Position numbers and translations under genes: made by a program
Part shown: positions 24,542 to 34,111 of the stretch, in pieces
How positions within the stretch are numbered: position 1 is the stretch's first letter
Layout: the number at the start of each line of letters is the position of its first letter
Assembly: GCA_024234935.1 (NCBI GenBank)
Contig: JACKNI010000004.1
Coordinates: forward strand, 124,001 to 188,000
Reading direction: 5' to 3'
DNA from: Chromatiales bacterium
GTDB taxonomy: Bacteria; Pseudomonadota; Gammaproteobacteria; Steroidobacterales; GCA-2729495
DNA length: 64,000 bases
The notes under the pieces: generated by a model
What the model saw: the letters and a program-made list of their open reading frames with translations, nothing else
The model's database searches: none
What the model was told of the DNA's origin: nothing

Positions 24542-26158
24542 TTAAGGGATCGTGCCGTTGACGATTGGTGCAAAGGCGGTCAGCGAATCGCGCAGGGCGC
24601 TGTTGCCGAGGCCGTGACCGGGGAACAGGCTCGCGAAGTTGCCCTGCTGCCCGTGCAGCGCCATGTAATTGAGCAGTACGGTTTCGACCAGCAGATTGAC
24701 GTTGTTGGCCGCGGGCGTCGCGGCAGTCTCTACCGATGCGTCGCTGCGGAAATAGCCCAGCTGCTGATGCCTCGCCTGCTGTTCCGATGTGCCGCCCAGC
24801 AGTGTCGCGCGGCCGCCGGGGTTGTAGACCAGGAAGAAGGAGGCGGCGGTGGTCTGGTTGTCGCTGGTCCACTCGCCCTTGCCGCGGCCGTTCACCGTGT
24901 TGTCGATGCTGCCATCGCTGGAAAGCGAACCGTCGCTGTACACATAGAGCATCAGTGGCACACCGACGCGGGCGGCATATTCCAGGCAGGCTCCCATGCA
25001 GCGCCCGGCGCGGAAATCCTTCACTTCGCCTTCAGCGCGACGGCCACCGTGATAGTCGTAGCCGCCCATCGTGACGCAACCGGCGCCCGCAAATCCGTTG
25101 ACCACCAGTTTCATCACCGAGGCCGTCTTTCTGAACTCATCGTCGCTGTCGTATTCGTTCTGCGTGAAGATGCCGCTGTTGCCGACGATCAGCGGGTCGA
25201 TGGACGGATTGAGGCTGGAGGGGTTGCCGAAGCGGTCGGCAATATCAGCCGATTTGACGTAGCCGCAACTCACCAGATCCTTGATCACCGCATCGCGCGT
25301 GACGGCGGGATTGCCCGGATCCGGCATGTTGAGTCCGGTGCTGACCCGCTGCAGCTTCATCGCGCTGATGCGCTGGATTGATTCGAGTACCGCGACGGCA
25401 TCGGCCTGGCCGAGCAGGCCGACGAGCTGTCCGGTATCGACGAGGCCGGTAACATCGCTGGGCCGGTCGATCTTGGTCGGCCGGTCCGCGGCGTTGACCA
25501 TGGCCATGGGTGCCACCGAGTTGCCGCCTGAATCGCTGTTGCGTGAGCCCACCAGCTTCAGCAGTGAACCGTCCGCGCCGATGCGAGCAATGCCGTACAG
25601 CGGGCTGTGCGGGTTGTTGCCGGTGTCGTTTTCCGAACGTGCGGGGATGACCGCACCGTTGATGCTTGCCGCGGTTCCCGCGCTCATGCTTCCCTGCATG
25701 CCGCGCAGAAAGGCGCTGTCGCTGTGAAAGGCGAGGCCCATGCTCTGGTCGACATGGTCCTGCTGCGTGACCGGGTTGATCACCGGCGGAATCATGTCGC
25801 CGGGCAGGCCGAGCTTGCTGTACCCCGCGCTGGAGAGAAAGTCGAGCTGTCCGCCGGCGCCGCCGACCAGCACATTCGAGCCCGCCATATTCGCGCCGCC
25901 GGCCAGGTCGAAACAGATGAAGGGAATCTTGCCCGCGCCCTGCACCGCGATGCCACAGGACGCTTTCAGTGCTTCAAGATCGGGTGCAAGCGCGGCATAG
26001 GCAGCGCGCGGATTCGCAAACAGGCTGAGCACGCCGCCGCCGAGTACCGTAGCGGTTCCCGCCATGAAGCCCTGCGCGATCAGCTGCCGGCGCGTAATGG
26101 GCCGCGCGTGGTCCGGATGCCGCTGGGGCGCGAAGTAATTCCTGCTTTTTCGTGACAT
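24542..26158 (-). CDS. DUF1501-family exported (Tat) protein
   Basis: 538 residues. The N-terminus has a Tat-type signal: RPITRRQLIAQGF then a hydrophobic stretch (~31-55, ending RAAYAAL). The body matches DUF1501, an alkaline-phosphatase-like fold found in secreted proteins encoded beside cytochrome-c-like partners. Seen are IPFICFDLAGGANMAGSN, AFHSDSAFLRGMQG, VMKLVVNGFAGAGCVTMGGYDYHGG and the C-terminal FPGHGLGNSALRDSLTAF. Last gene of a minus-strand operon (28667-29869, 26192-28651, this one) with a 33-base gap from the gene before. A duplicated copy of its last 50 codons lies at 21493-21642. Enzymatic role unknown. Confidence 0.88.
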   Translation of the reverse strand: MSRKSRNYFAPQRHPDHARPITRRQLIAQGFMAGTATVLGGGVLSLFANPRAAYAALAPDLEALKASCGIAVQGAGKIPFICFDLAGGANMAGSNVLVGGAGGQLDFLSSAGYSKLGLPGDMIPPVINPVTQQDHVDQSMGLAFHSDSAFLRGMQGSMSAGTAASINGAVIPARSENDTGNNPHSPLYGIARIGADGSLLKLVGSRNSDSGGNSVAPMAMVNAADRPTKIDRPSDVTGLVDTGQLVGLLGQADAVAVLESIQRISAMKLQRVSTGLNMPDPGNPAVTRDAVIKDLVSCGYVKSADIADRFGNPSSLNPSIDPLIVGNSGIFTQNEYDSDDEFRKTASVMKLVVNGFAGAGCVTMGGYDYHGGRRAEGEVKDFRAGRCMGACLEYAARVGVPLMLYVYSDGSLSSDGSIDNTVNGRGKGEWTSDNQTTAASFFLVYNPGGRATLLGGTSEQQARHQQLGYFRSDASVETAATPAANNVNLLVETVLLNYMALHGQQGNFASLFPGHGLGNSALRDSLTAFAPIVNGTIP

Positions 26159-26191
26159 ACCTTTGCCTCGGTCGGCTCTGCTTCGGTGCGA

Positions 26192-28651
26192 CTACTGCAC
26201 CAGGGTTACGGCACTGCCAACCGCTGCGGCACATGCCGACTTGACCACCGTGGCAGTCCGGTCGGCGGCACAGCTGCCGCCGCAACTGGCAAGCGTGGTG
26301 GTCAGGTTGTCGAGTTCCAGGCGCACGTTCGACTCGTCAGGCTGGCTGAGCAGCCCGGTACCCATCGACCGGCGGAGCAGCGGGACGAAGATCAGGTCGC
26401 GTTCGCCGGGCGTGTCGAAAGCCTGGTTGGCCGGGGTGCTGAAGTTGAAGCCGGGGAATATCGAAGCACGCAGGCTCGTGTCATTGACCAGCGCGTTGCA
26501 GTACTCGATGGCCAGCTGCGCGATCCCCACCTGGTGCGAGGCAAGTACGGCCGAGACATCGTCGATCGCCGGCAGCTGCTGGCGGACCAGTGCGTAGGTT
26601 GCCCTGACCGCCGGCGTGGTCGGTGCGACGCCGGTGATCGTCGCCATGCTGGCGTTGATCTCGTCAAAGGTTTTCACGCCGATGTCGGGCTGCAGCTCGC
26701 CGTCTGCAGGCGGCGGCGGCGTGAGCGGCGCAGGTTCAACGCGCACATTGCTGCTGCCGCCGAGTTGGGCAAAGCTCAGGAAGAACTCGTCCGCATCCGG
26801 ACCTTTCTCCAGTGGCACCACCGTACCGAGGCTGGACAGGACCTGACCGGTGTCCGGCGCATAGCCGTTTGCGGTGCTGACCGACTCGTTCATGTTGCCC
26901 CAGGCCTGGCTGACGGGTACCTCGACGCCATTGGCACCGATCAGCAGGCCGCGCACCGGGATGCTGCCGGATGGCTGCCAGTCGGCGTTGAGATTGATGA
27001 AGGTGGGCCGGTAGAACAGGTAGCTGTAACTGTCGAACTGGCTGACCTCGAACATGATGTAGCTGCCCGCGGCACCCACCTGCGTGCTGACATTGAAGAG
27101 CAGATAGAAACGCTCGCCCACACCGGCATCGAAGTTCTGCTGTACCTGGGTCGCGGTGAGCGCACGGTTATGGATCGCCGCGAGGCGGAGCACACCGCGC
27201 CATTGCCGGTCTCCGGAAGGCTCATTGCCAAGCACCAGCGCAAAGGTATCGTCCCAGTCGCCGAGCGTGCCACCCGCGACCGGGTCTGCGTCCTGCGTGT
27301 CGACGCCGTTCACGTACACATGCCGGCCGTTGACCGGGTCGAAGGTCAGCACGACGTGCTGCAGGGTGGCCTGTGCGTCTTCATCGGCGGCGGCGGTCTG
27401 CAGTATCGGTGCGCCGTTTGCGTCGGTGGTGCTGCTGCGATGGAGAAAATCGTAGCTGTAGAGTGTCTGTCCCAGCGTGAAATTGCGCGCCGTGGGACCG
27501 GCCGAGTAGCTGACGATTCGTGTGTCTTCCTGGTTGACGTTGGCAGGTGCTGCCCAGGCTTCAACGCTGTATTGCCCGGTTGCGGTGATCAGGTCGCGGA
27601 GTTTGCGGCTGGCCGTCGTCGAGCCCTGCGCCTTGCCGCTGTGTATGTCGATGCCCCAGCCGCCGACCCAGCGGATGTCGCCCGACAGGCTGAGGTTGAT
27701 CGCCGGCTGCACGCCGCTGGTGTCGTATGCCGTGCTGCCGCTGGCCTCCTTGAATTCCCAGAGCGCGATCTGGCTCCCTTCGTAACGGCTGCCGCCGCTC
27801 GCCACCGTGCCCTGGTACATGGTCAGCGCCTTGCTGATTACCAGCGACGGATCAACTTCTGTCGGCGGAATTTGCTGGGCCCAGGCGCGGATCGCGTTTT
27901 CCATCGTCGTGGCGTTGGCCGCGCAGTCGTTCCAGCAGTTGTGGAATTCGTTGCGCAGACGCAGGACGAGCCGTGACTGGTCCGGATCGTCCAGATCGAT
28001 CTTGGTCTTCACCGCGAGATAGGCGCTGTCCACGTCTGCATCGGCGAAGAATGGCGACTGGCGCGTGGCAGCGGACGAGTCGTGGCACCCGGCACAGTAC
28101 TGCCGGGTGAGCGGCCAGACATTGGCGGCGTAGCCTGCCGAATCAGCCGGAAAGTTGCGGCTCTGGCCAACCTCATGATCGGGCGGCGCGACCAGTTGTA
28201 TTTGCCGCGTGCCACCGGTGCCGCTGCCATCCAGCCAGGCTTCCACCCAGGCCTGCATGGTCGTGGCGCAGGCCTGCACCGCACCCTGGTTGCTGCCCAG
28301 CCAGCAGTTATGCCCGCTGGCCATCTTCTGCACGATCCGCGAGCTGCCTGGATCATTCCGGTTGATGAGCGGATCGGCCGCTTCCCAGGCGAGGTTGACG
28401 TCGTCGTCGCGGGCGAACAGCGGATTCTGCGTGACGCCATGGCAGCCCGCGCAACGCGCCACACCGCCGTTGCGGACGTTCGCCCACAGCGAGTTCTGGA
28501 AATGGAGGATGTCTGCGGTCTGCGCAGCCGGACCGGAGTAGGTGACCGGCGGTGGCAGGCTGCTCGGCGCCTTCTGCTGTGTGCTGGAGCCGCCGCCGCA
28601 GCCGGTGAGCAGCGTCGCGAGCAGTACAGCGAGGATCGGTTTCATGTTCAC
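26192..28651 (-). CDS. LamG-like lipoprotein with two cytochrome-c (CxxCH) motifs
   Basis: 819 residues from GTG 28651 (ATG at 28645 is an alternative, MKPILAVLLA). A lipobox, LLTGCGGG, gives a lipidated Cys near residue 18. Two heme-binding motifs sit in the N-terminal third, CAGCHGVT (~61) and CAGCHDSS (~187). A LamG/concanavalin-A-like jellyroll follows (~290-500), with LWEFKEASGSTAYDTSG and HVVLTFDPVNGRHVYVNG. The C-terminal third is helical and ends with paired Cys (CGGSCAADR). It would be an outer-membrane or periplasmic lipoprotein that may bind two hemes and a carbohydrate or other ligand. The architecture resembles secreted proteins common in Planctomycetes. Confidence 0.82.
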   Translation of the reverse strand: MNMKPILAVLLATLLTGCGGGSSTQQKAPSSLPPPVTYSGPAAQTADILHFQNSLWANVRNGGVARCAGCHGVTQNPLFARDDDVNLAWEAADPLINRNDPGSSRIVQKMASGHNCWLGSNQGAVQACATTMQAWVEAWLDGSGTGGTRQIQLVAPPDHEVGQSRNFPADSAGYAANVWPLTRQYCAGCHDSSAATRQSPFFADADVDSAYLAVKTKIDLDDPDQSRLVLRLRNEFHNCWNDCAANATTMENAIRAWAQQIPPTEVDPSLVISKALTMYQGTVASGGSRYEGSQIALWEFKEASGSTAYDTSGVQPAINLSLSGDIRWVGGWGIDIHSGKAQGSTTASRKLRDLITATGQYSVEAWAAPANVNQEDTRIVSYSAGPTARNFTLGQTLYSYDFLHRSSTTDANGAPILQTAAADEDAQATLQHVVLTFDPVNGRHVYVNGVDTQDADPVAGGTLGDWDDTFALVLGNEPSGDRQWRGVLRLAAIHNRALTATQVQQNFDAGVGERFYLLFNVSTQVGAAGSYIMFEVSQFDSYSYLFYRPTFINLNADWQPSGSIPVRGLLIGANGVEVPVSQAWGNMNESVSTANGYAPDTGQVLSSLGTVVPLEKGPDADEFFLSFAQLGGSSNVRVEPAPLTPPPPADGELQPDIGVKTFDEINASMATITGVAPTTPAVRATYALVRQQLPAIDDVSAVLASHQVGIAQLAIEYCNALVNDTSLRASIFPGFNFSTPANQAFDTPGERDLIFVPLLRRSMGTGLLSQPDESNVRLELDNLTTTLASCGGSCAADRTATVVKSACAAAVGSAVTLVQ

Positions 28652-28666
28652 CCGTGAGTTCCCCGC

Positions 28667-29869
28667 TCAATTGCCCATGCAGTAGGTGGCGGATTCGGCG
28701 AACACCTGCTTCAGGCGATAACCACCCGCACGGAAGGAAGTGACCATCGAATCGATCTGTGCCCGGTCAGTGCCATCCACCGGCGACCTGAGGCAGACGT
28801 TGCGGAATACTTTCTCCACCTGACAGCGGGCGAACGCGGTGCTGTTGGCGAGTTCCTCGCCCATGGTCTTTGCGCCTGTGCCGCTGCCGCTGCGGTTCGG
28901 ATCCCAGCCGAGCACCCGGTTCTGTCCGTGGCGCCAGTAGTTTGCCCAGTCGTCGTTCGGTGTCCGGTACCCGTATCTGAAGGTCGTGTCGTTGTTGTAG
29001 TACTTGGGCTGTACCTGGCCGGGTGTATAGACCAGCCGCCCCTGCGCGGCATCGAAGTTGTAGTAGGCGAAGGCCTGGGTCATCGGATCCATGCCGGTGT
29101 GGCAGCCGATGCAGTTGTTGAGAAAGATCCGGCTGTCTCCGCCAGGGCTCCGCGATACGTCCTGACGGATGCGGTCGGGGATGCCGCTGGTGTCGAGTAC
29201 CTGTTCCATGTCGCGGCACAGGTGGTTGAGCATCGTGAAGCGGAACATGGCGCGGTTGGTGCCGGCCTCGAAGAAGGCCGCAGCTGCGGCGCGTGTGGTC
29301 AGGATTCCGGCCGCGGCAGAATCCGGCAGGCCGCTCACGGCGGTCTGGGTCGTGGCAGTCAGGCGCTGCTTCAGATCGACGTTCTGGTCTTCAAGCGCCT
29401 GGTAATGGTCGTTGTTGGTCGGCGAGTAGGCCGGTATTCCGGACCCCGAGCCGATGTAAACGAGGTTTGCCGAGAGCAGGGTATTGAAGGGCACATCGTC
29501 GCGCACCATGCCGATCACGGTGGCGGTGTAATCGTTGAGCGGTACGAAAACGCTCTGTTCCTCATTGGTCCAGGGCGCAACGAAATTCTTGAGTGTCACG
29601 TTGTAGAAGGCACTGTTATCCATTGCCAGTTGCGCGGCAGCGGTGGCGTTGCCACCGGCGATATCGGCCCGCATGTTTTCCAGTACGGTCGCGTCGGGCG
29701 GTACGCCCGTGAGCCGCTCGTGCATGCGCCAGGCCTGCTCGCGCGGCCCCGCGATGGCCGCCTGGCCCAGGACCGCCAACACTGCAATTGCAGTCAGCCG
29801 GCTTAACGGCCGCAGAGATCCTGGCTTCGACGTGACGGCGCTGCGCCGTCCTCGTTGCGTAGTAACCAC
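28667..29869 (-). CDS. Exported DUF1585/DUF1588-like protein with one CxxCH motif
   Basis: 400 residues from GTG 29869, the only start before the signal peptide (~20-42, ending AIAG). It is helical, with APWTNEEQSVFVPLNDYTAT, FRFTMLNHLCRDMEQVLD and the heme motif NNCIGCHTGMDPM (~251), followed by FAYYNFD. This resembles the C-terminal modules of planctomycete-type cytochrome-like secreted proteins, where CxxCHxxMDP is typical. First gene of the minus-strand operon; 15 bases to the LamG lipoprotein gene. The divergent partner is the HzsA-like gene at 30048. Confidence 0.78.
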   Translation of the reverse strand: MVTTQRGRRSAVTSKPGSLRPLSRLTAIAVLAVLGQAAIAGPREQAWRMHERLTGVPPDATVLENMRADIAGGNATAAAQLAMDNSAFYNVTLKNFVAPWTNEEQSVFVPLNDYTATVIGMVRDDVPFNTLLSANLVYIGSGSGIPAYSPTNNDHYQALEDQNVDLKQRLTATTQTAVSGLPDSAAAGILTTRAAAAAFFEAGTNRAMFRFTMLNHLCRDMEQVLDTSGIPDRIRQDVSRSPGGDSRIFLNNCIGCHTGMDPMTQAFAYYNFDAAQGRLVYTPGQVQPKYYNNDTTFRYGYRTPNDDWANYWRHGQNRVLGWDPNRSGSGTGAKTMGEELANSTAFARCQVEKVFRNVCLRSPVDGTDRAQIDSMVTSFRAGGYRLKQVFAESATYCMGN

Positions 29870-30047
29870 CTTGTGCCCATCCCGGTAACGCGGCGCATTG
29901 CACGCCGTTGGGCATTTATCGTTATCAGCGGCCCGGTCTTCTGTGACCGCCTTAACAGTTCGTTCAATTCGCTTTGCATTAGGTTAGCTGGCAGGCGATT
30001 GGGCGCTGCGCATCAGGTCAGATGCACACACGGCCTTTGGGCAGGCT

Positions 30048-32705
30048 GTGACAGGGATGGTGATGGTTGCAGGTACGCGAAATGTTCCATTGAGCGGACG
30101 GAAATTGTCCGCCCGCAGTGTATTGCTGTGGATCGCCGTGGCCTTTGGCCTTGCGGCCTGCGGCGGCGGTGGCGTCGGGGGCGAACAGAAGCCTGACCCG
30201 GTGGTGGTCGATGTGCCGATCGCCTACGTCAAGCGTCCGCTGCCCGTCAACGCCCAGGGTGTGCTGCAGGGCTCTGATCTGCGCGAACTGCGGCGCTTCG
30301 ATATCGGTGCCGATCTCTATGTGCGCGAGCGCGCGGCAGTCACGGCTGTCGAGCGCAACATTACCGAACGCATAACGCAGGGAAGCGGGCTGTATGACGT
30401 CCGCGATCCTGAAGTGTCCTGGGACGGTGCGACGCTCATCTTTGCGATGCGCGGTCCTTTCGTGGCCGGCGCTGACGAAGAAGACCAGCCCACCTGGAAC
30501 ATCTGGGAGTACAACTTCGCCGGCGACACCCTGCGCCGGGTGATCAGTTCGGATCTCACTGCAGAGGCCGGGCACGATATTGCGCCGGCGTATCTGCCCG
30601 ATGGCCGCATCGTCTTTTCATCCACGCGCCAGCGGCAATCGAAGGCGGTGCTGATCGACGAAGGCAAGCAGCAGTTTGATGCGCAGGATGAAGACCGCAA
30701 TGAGCCGGCCTTCGTGTTGCATGTCATGAATGCCGATGGCAGCGACATCCACCAGATTTCCTTCAATCAGAGCCATGACCTGGATCCCTCGGTGCTTGCC
30801 AACGGGCAGATCCTGTTCAGCCGCTGGGACAATGCAGCGGCCAATAGCGAGATGAACCTGTATCGCATGAACCCTGACGGCACGGGCCTTGAACTCTATT
30901 ACGGCGCGCGCAGTCACGAGACCGGCACCGATGGTGCGACCATCCAGTTTTCGCAACCGCGCGAGATGCCGGATGGGCGAATTCTCTCTGTCATCCGGCC
31001 TTTTCAGGCGGATGATGGCGGCGGTGACCTGGTCAGCATCGACGCGGCAAACTTCGTGGAAAACCTGCAGCCCGTTGCCGTGAATGCGGGCCTGCTGAGC
31101 GGGCCGGCGCAGACCCGCACCGTCGTCAACGATGTGCGCACCGATGCCGGCATCTCACCCGGCGGTGAATTTGGTGCTGCGTTTCCGCTCTGGGATGGTA
31201 CCGGGCGGATGTTCGCGGTCTGGAGCCCGTGCCGGCTGCTGGACGTTGATGACCGCATCGTGCCCTGTACCGAGTCGGCGCTGGCTGCGCCGGGCGCCCG
31301 TTCCGCCTTCCCGCTGTATGGCGTGTGGATCTTTGATCCGGTTGCCGGAACCCAGTTGCCGGTGTTCTCGCCGACGGAAAATCTGCTGATCAGCGACATC
31401 GTGGCGGCACAGCCGCGCGCGCTGCCCCCGGTGATCTTCGACAAGGCATCGACCGGTCAGCTCGATCCGGATCTCGTCGCGCAGGAGCAGGGTCTTGTCG
31501 ATATCCGCAGCGTCTACGATCTTGACGGTACGGCTTCGGTGAATATCCGGGCGCTGGCCGATCCGGCACAGACCACGGCGGTCCAGCGGCAGGCGCGCTT
31601 TCTGCGCGTCGAAAAGGCGGTGGCCCTGCCTGATCGTGAAGTCCGTGACTTCGACAACAGCGCTTTCGGCGTCAGCGCTGCGCAGGGCATGCGCGAGATT
31701 CTCGGTTATGCGCCGGTCGAACCCGACGGTTCGGTCGTGGTGCGGGTGCCTGCCAATGTGCCGATTGCACTTTCGGTGCTGGATGTCGACGGGCGGCGCA
31801 TCACGGCGCGACATCAGAACTGGCTGCAGCTCCGTCCCGGTGAGGTACTGGCCTGCAACGGCTGCCACTCGACGCAAAATCCCGTATCGCACGGGCGGCA
31901 AGACGCTTTTGCGAGCGCATGGAGCGGCGCTGCGGCCGACGGTCAGCCCTTCCCGAACACCAGCAGTGCGTTCTTTGCCGATTTCGGCGAGACCATGGCG
32001 CAGGTCAAAAAGCGCATAAGCTGTGCGACCAACTGCCAGCTGATCGCACTGGACGAGGACGTCGTCTACGACGACATCTGGACGGATCCCGTTGCGGCTG
32101 GCCGTCCCGCCGATACGGGCTTCGCCTACCGCTATACGGACCTCACTACGCCGATACCGACCAGCGCCGATTGCCTCGACAACTGGGCGCCGCACTGCCG
32201 GATCACGATCAACTACGAAGCGCATATACACCCCCTGTGGAGCAAGCTCCGTCAGACACTGGCGGGCGACGGTGTCACGGTGCTCAGCGATGACACCTGC
32301 ACGAACTGCCATGCGCCAGTCAGCACGCTCGGTGCCGTGCAGGTGCCGGCTGCCCAGCTCGACCTCTCGGATGGTCCGTCGGATATCAATGCAGACCACT
32401 TCAAGGCCTACCGCGAGCTGCTCTCCGGCGATAACGAGCAGGAAATCGCCGGCGGTGCGCTCGCCGACCGGCTGGTCCAGACGGGTGTCGATCCGGTCAC
32501 CGGTGATCCGGTATTCAGTCCGGTGCCGGTCAGCCCCTCGCTGTCCACCGCGGGTGCGCGCAATTCACCGCGATTCTTCAACATCTTCGCGTCTGGTGGC
32601 ACGCATGCGGGCCGGCTGTCGCCGGCGGAACTGCGGCTGATCTCCGAGTGGGTGGATATCGGTGCGCAGTACTACAACGATCCGTTCCAGGCACCCCTGA
32701 ACTAG
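30048..32705 (+). CDS. HzsA-like lipoprotein (beta-propeller, two CxxCH motifs)
   Basis: 885 residues from GTG 30048 (ATGs at 30057 and 30063 are alternatives). Lipobox GLAACGGG (Cys at about residue 38). The middle has WD/TolB-like propeller repeats: AEAGHDIAPAYLPDGRIVFSS, NQSHDLDPSVLANGQILFSR and NLYRMNPDGTGLELYYG, plus segments resembling the hydrazine-synthase alpha-subunit middle domain. Heme motifs are CNGCHS (~604) and CTNCHAP (~749). The same family name is used for many non-anammox proteins, so hydrazine synthesis is not implied. It is transcribed away from the DUF1501 operon and shares its cytochrome-like style, so the two units probably work together at the cell surface. Confidence 0.8.
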   Translation: MTGMVMVAGTRNVPLSGRKLSARSVLLWIAVAFGLAACGGGGVGGEQKPDPVVVDVPIAYVKRPLPVNAQGVLQGSDLRELRRFDIGADLYVRERAAVTAVERNITERITQGSGLYDVRDPEVSWDGATLIFAMRGPFVAGADEEDQPTWNIWEYNFAGDTLRRVISSDLTAEAGHDIAPAYLPDGRIVFSSTRQRQSKAVLIDEGKQQFDAQDEDRNEPAFVLHVMNADGSDIHQISFNQSHDLDPSVLANGQILFSRWDNAAANSEMNLYRMNPDGTGLELYYGARSHETGTDGATIQFSQPREMPDGRILSVIRPFQADDGGGDLVSIDAANFVENLQPVAVNAGLLSGPAQTRTVVNDVRTDAGISPGGEFGAAFPLWDGTGRMFAVWSPCRLLDVDDRIVPCTESALAAPGARSAFPLYGVWIFDPVAGTQLPVFSPTENLLISDIVAAQPRALPPVIFDKASTGQLDPDLVAQEQGLVDIRSVYDLDGTASVNIRALADPAQTTAVQRQARFLRVEKAVALPDREVRDFDNSAFGVSAAQGMREILGYAPVEPDGSVVVRVPANVPIALSVLDVDGRRITARHQNWLQLRPGEVLACNGCHSTQNPVSHGRQDAFASAWSGAAADGQPFPNTSSAFFADFGETMAQVKKRISCATNCQLIALDEDVVYDDIWTDPVAAGRPADTGFAYRYTDLTTPIPTSADCLDNWAPHCRITINYEAHIHPLWSKLRQTLAGDGVTVLSDDTCTNCHAPVSTLGAVQVPAAQLDLSDGPSDINADHFKAYRELLSGDNEQEIAGGALADRLVQTGVDPVTGDPVFSPVPVSPSLSTAGARNSPRFFNIFASGGTHAGRLSPAELRLISEWVDIGAQYYNDPFQAPLN

Positions 32706-32722
32706 GTTCGCAGGAAACCCCG

Positions 32723-33463
32723 ATGCGCACAGTAGTCGTCATGGTGATGCTGGTTTTCTTGCCCTTCGTCACACCCGCTTATGCAAAAACGGCTCACTAT
32801 GAGGCCGTGGTTGCCGAGCCTTTTCTCGAACTCCACACGGGGCCGGGGCGGGGTTTCCCGGTGTTTCATGTCGTTGACCGCGGTCAGCACATTGAAGTGC
32901 TCAAGCGACGCACCGACTGGTTTCAGGTGCAGACAGACCGGGGTGTCCGGGGCTGGGTGAAGCTGGCGGAGATGAGAGCCACGCTGGATACAGCCGGTTC
33001 GGCGACGAAGATCGATGACCCGGATGTCGATGATTACAAGGCCCGCCGCTGGGAAGCCGGCGTCGGGCTCGGCGATCTGGATGGTGCGAGCGTGATATCC
33101 GTTTACACCGGTTATCACCTGACCCGCAACCTGTCGGTGGAGGCCAGGGTGGGCGATGTGAGCGGGGATTTTTCCGACGGCTGGCTGGCGACGGTCGATA
33201 TCGTCCATCAGCCATTTCCGGCGTGGCGCATTTCGCCCTTTGCCATGCTCGGTACGGGAATCATCCAGATCAACCCGAAAGCGACCCTGGTGAGTACCGA
33301 AGACCGTACTGACCAGGTCGGACACGTGGGGCTGGGCGCGCGCCTTTACGTGACGAAGCGTTTCATGTTTCGTGCCGAATACTCGAGCTACCTGACATTT
33401 ACCAGTCGTGACGACAATGAGGAACTGGACGAATGGAAAGCCGGATTCACCTTCTTCTTCTGA
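32723..33463 (+). CDS. SH3-domain plus outer-membrane beta-barrel protein
   Basis: 246 residues from ATG 32723 with AGGAAA 6-10 bases upstream. Signal peptide (~1-21, ending AYA), a bacterial SH3b domain (~25-85; LELHTGPGRGFPVFHVV, WFQVQTDRGVRGWVKL), then an 8-strand-like barrel (~115-246) ending in FTFFF, the aromatic end typical of outer-membrane proteins. SH3b domains often bind peptidoglycan. The gene starts 17 bases after the HzsA-like gene and overlaps the next gene by 31 bases. Confidence 0.85.
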   Translation: MRTVVVMVMLVFLPFVTPAYAKTAHYEAVVAEPFLELHTGPGRGFPVFHVVDRGQHIEVLKRRTDWFQVQTDRGVRGWVKLAEMRATLDTAGSATKIDDPDVDDYKARRWEAGVGLGDLDGASVISVYTGYHLTRNLSVEARVGDVSGDFSDGWLATVDIVHQPFPAWRISPFAMLGTGIIQINPKATLVSTEDRTDQVGHVGLGARLYVTKRFMFRAEYSSYLTFTSRDDNEELDEWKAGFTFFF

Positions 33464-34110
33464 GGGCAGCCGCACTGTCCCTGCTGCTGGCCGCCACGGC
33501 TGGCTGCTCGTTGCTGGGACGGTCGCGTGAGCCTGCAGAAGATGCAAACGCATCCTCGCCGGTCATCGATCCGCGTATCGAGCGCCGCGAGGTGTCGCCG
33601 CCGAAGATCGACAGCGAAGACTTCGAAGTCACCGGCTATTACGGCATGCTGAGCGTGGAGGATTTCGGCACCAATTCGGTCATCGGTGCGCGTCTTGCCT
33701 ACCACATAACAGAGGGCCTGTTTGCCGAGGCGACCCTGGCGCAGACCGGCGATGTGGACCAGACGAGTGCCGAGATCCTCGGCAACTACGACCTGTCATT
33801 TGGCAGCGATCGCAAGTACAAGTATTACGACCTGTCGCTGGGCTACAACCTGCTGCCGGGCGAGGTATTCATCGGCAGGAACCACGCCTTCAATTCGGCT
33901 TTCTATGTGCTTGCCGGTGCCGGCAACACCACCTTTCACAACGAAGACATGTTTACGCTGAGCTTCGGCGGCGGCTACCGGATACTGCTTACGGATGCCA
34001 TCGGCCTGCACTTCGATGTGCGCGATCACCTGTTCGATGATGACATCAGCGGTGAGGACAAGACCACGCATAACATCGAGTTCACCCTCGGCCTGAGCTG
34101 GTTCTTCTGA
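33433..34110 (+). CDS. Outer-membrane beta-barrel lipoprotein
   Basis: 225 residues. The signal sequence has a lipobox-like TAGC (Cys ~25), a short linker, then a barrel of the outer-membrane family often found beside AgmX/ExbBD genes in myxobacteria and relatives. Motifs are VIGARLAYHITEGLFAEATL, YYDLSLGYNLLPGEVFIG and HFDVRDHLFDD, with C-terminal LGLSWFF. It overlaps the preceding SH3/barrel gene by 31 bases, which suggests paired translation and perhaps one complex. The TlpA gene follows after one base. Confidence 0.85.
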   Translation: MESRIHLLLLRAAALSLLLAATAGCSLLGRSREPAEDANASSPVIDPRIERREVSPPKIDSEDFEVTGYYGMLSVEDFGTNSVIGARLAYHITEGLFAEATLAQTGDVDQTSAEILGNYDLSFGSDRKYKYYDLSLGYNLLPGEVFIGRNHAFNSAFYVLAGAGNTTFHNEDMFTLSFGGGYRILLTDAIGLHFDVRDHLFDDDISGEDKTTHNIEFTLGLSWFF

Positions 34111-34111
34111 G

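Noticed and set aside
26186..27976. A 596-codon plus-strand frame opposite the LamG lipoprotein
   Set aside because: No domain and Arg/His/Val-rich; the minus-strand gene has lipobox and CxxCH motifs.
31155..32399. A 414-codon minus-strand frame inside the HzsA-like gene
   Set aside because: Antisense shadow of a domain-bearing gene.
30048..32705. Anammox-type hydrazine synthase
   Set aside because: Only the HzsA-like domain style is present; no beta/gamma subunits or hydrazine dehydrogenase, and this domain is widespread elsewhere.
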